A stretch of DNA of 5,371 nt from an uncultured Eubacteriales bacterium (GTDB lineage: Bacteria > Bacillota_A > Clostridia > Oscillospirales > Oscillospiraceae): the NCBI GenBank assembly GCA_949747935.1, contig CATKHE010000233.1, forward strand, positions 1-5,371. Direction: 5' to 3'. Made by a program: the position numbers and the translations under genes. The notes under the pieces are model-generated. The model made no database searches, was not told the DNA's origin, and saw only the letters and a program-made list of their open reading frames with translations. Positions 5,165-5,371 of this stretch are shown piece after piece. Numbering within the stretch: position 1 is the first letter of the stretch; each line of letters opens with the position of its first letter.

Positions 5165-5371
5165 TATCCTCGCTCCTTACTCCTCAATTTTTTCTCCCGC
5201 ACCGCGTCCACGATTTTTTCCTGGGGCACCAGCAGTTCCTGCCAGCCGATGTTCCCGGTGGCGCTGGTGCAGCGAAAACGCGTCCAGCCCCTGACGTTCC
5301 AATTTTCCATTTCAATGTCGTCATAGAGATCGTAGTCCGGGTCAACCACCTCGTGCATCTCCACCCAGCAG
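5164..5371 (-). CDS. Unrecognised gene, 3' end only (start beyond window)
   Basis: An open frame enters from the window edge and stops with TAA whose last A begins the ispD ATG. About 68 residues are visible. The first part is acidic and aromatic (VVDPDYDLYDDIEMENWNV), followed by RGWTRFRCTSATGNIGW, then LLVPQEKIVDAVREKKLRSKERG with a basic C-terminus. I do not recognise the family. A GTG at 5364 and an ATG at 5358 could start a short protein, but neither has a properly spaced ribosome site, so it is more likely the C-terminal part of a longer protein. The one-base coupling to ispD argues that it is a real, co-expressed gene. Confidence 0.65.
   Translation of the reverse strand, partial: CWVEMHEVVDPDYDLYDDIEMENWNVRGWTRFRCTSATGNIGWQELLVPQEKIVDAVREKKLRSKERG

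Overview
The window is a GC-rich stretch with every supported gene on the minus strand, so it reads from high to low coordinates. The gene content (MEP-pathway ispD-ispF, a BlaI/M56 regulatory pair, strong AGGAGG-type ribosome sites) and the protein style suggest a high-GC Firmicute of class Clostridia, possibly an Oscillospiraceae-like gut anaerobe. That placement is inferred from sequence character alone; there is no rRNA or other marker here.

Block 1 (5371 to about 3829): the 3' end of an unrecognised gene, then ispD and ispF. Each stop codon overlaps the next start by one base (TAATG, then TGATG), so the three look like one translationally coupled unit. IspD and IspF catalyse the third and fifth steps of the MEP route to isoprenoid precursors. 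A strong hairpin with a U-rich tail at 3829-3862 closes this unit.

Block 2 (about 3700 to 697): a self-contained regulatory operon. A near-consensus promoter (TTGACA, 17 bp, TAGTAT) carries two CTACA-NN-TGTAG dyads that match BlaI/MecI operators. It drives a BlaI-family repressor, an M56 (BlaR1/MecR1-like) membrane metalloprotease with an ectodomain that is not a recognisable penicillin-binding domain, and a small multi-span membrane protein that starts at a TTG inside the end of the protease gene. The likely logic is that the protease senses an unknown signal, leads to loss of the repressor and so derepresses its own operon. No beta-lactamase or penicillin-binding-protein gene is seen in the window.

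Block 3 (693 to 1): a promoter and the first 210 codons of a guaA-like GMP synthase, cut by the window edge. Its N-terminal glutamine amidotransferase domain is drastically shortened. The nucleophile position is occupied by Asp, and the segment that should hold the catalytic His and Glu is missing, yet the frame is intact and the ATP-pyrophosphatase domain looks normal. This is the most striking feature of the window, because the enzyme should not be able to use glutamine by itself.

The only sizeable non-coding stretch is 3635-3917 (283 bases), which holds the operon-2 promoter and operators, the terminator, and AT-richer sequence between them in which I see nothing else convincing. I found no tRNA, rRNA, CRISPR array, insertion sequence or riboswitch.
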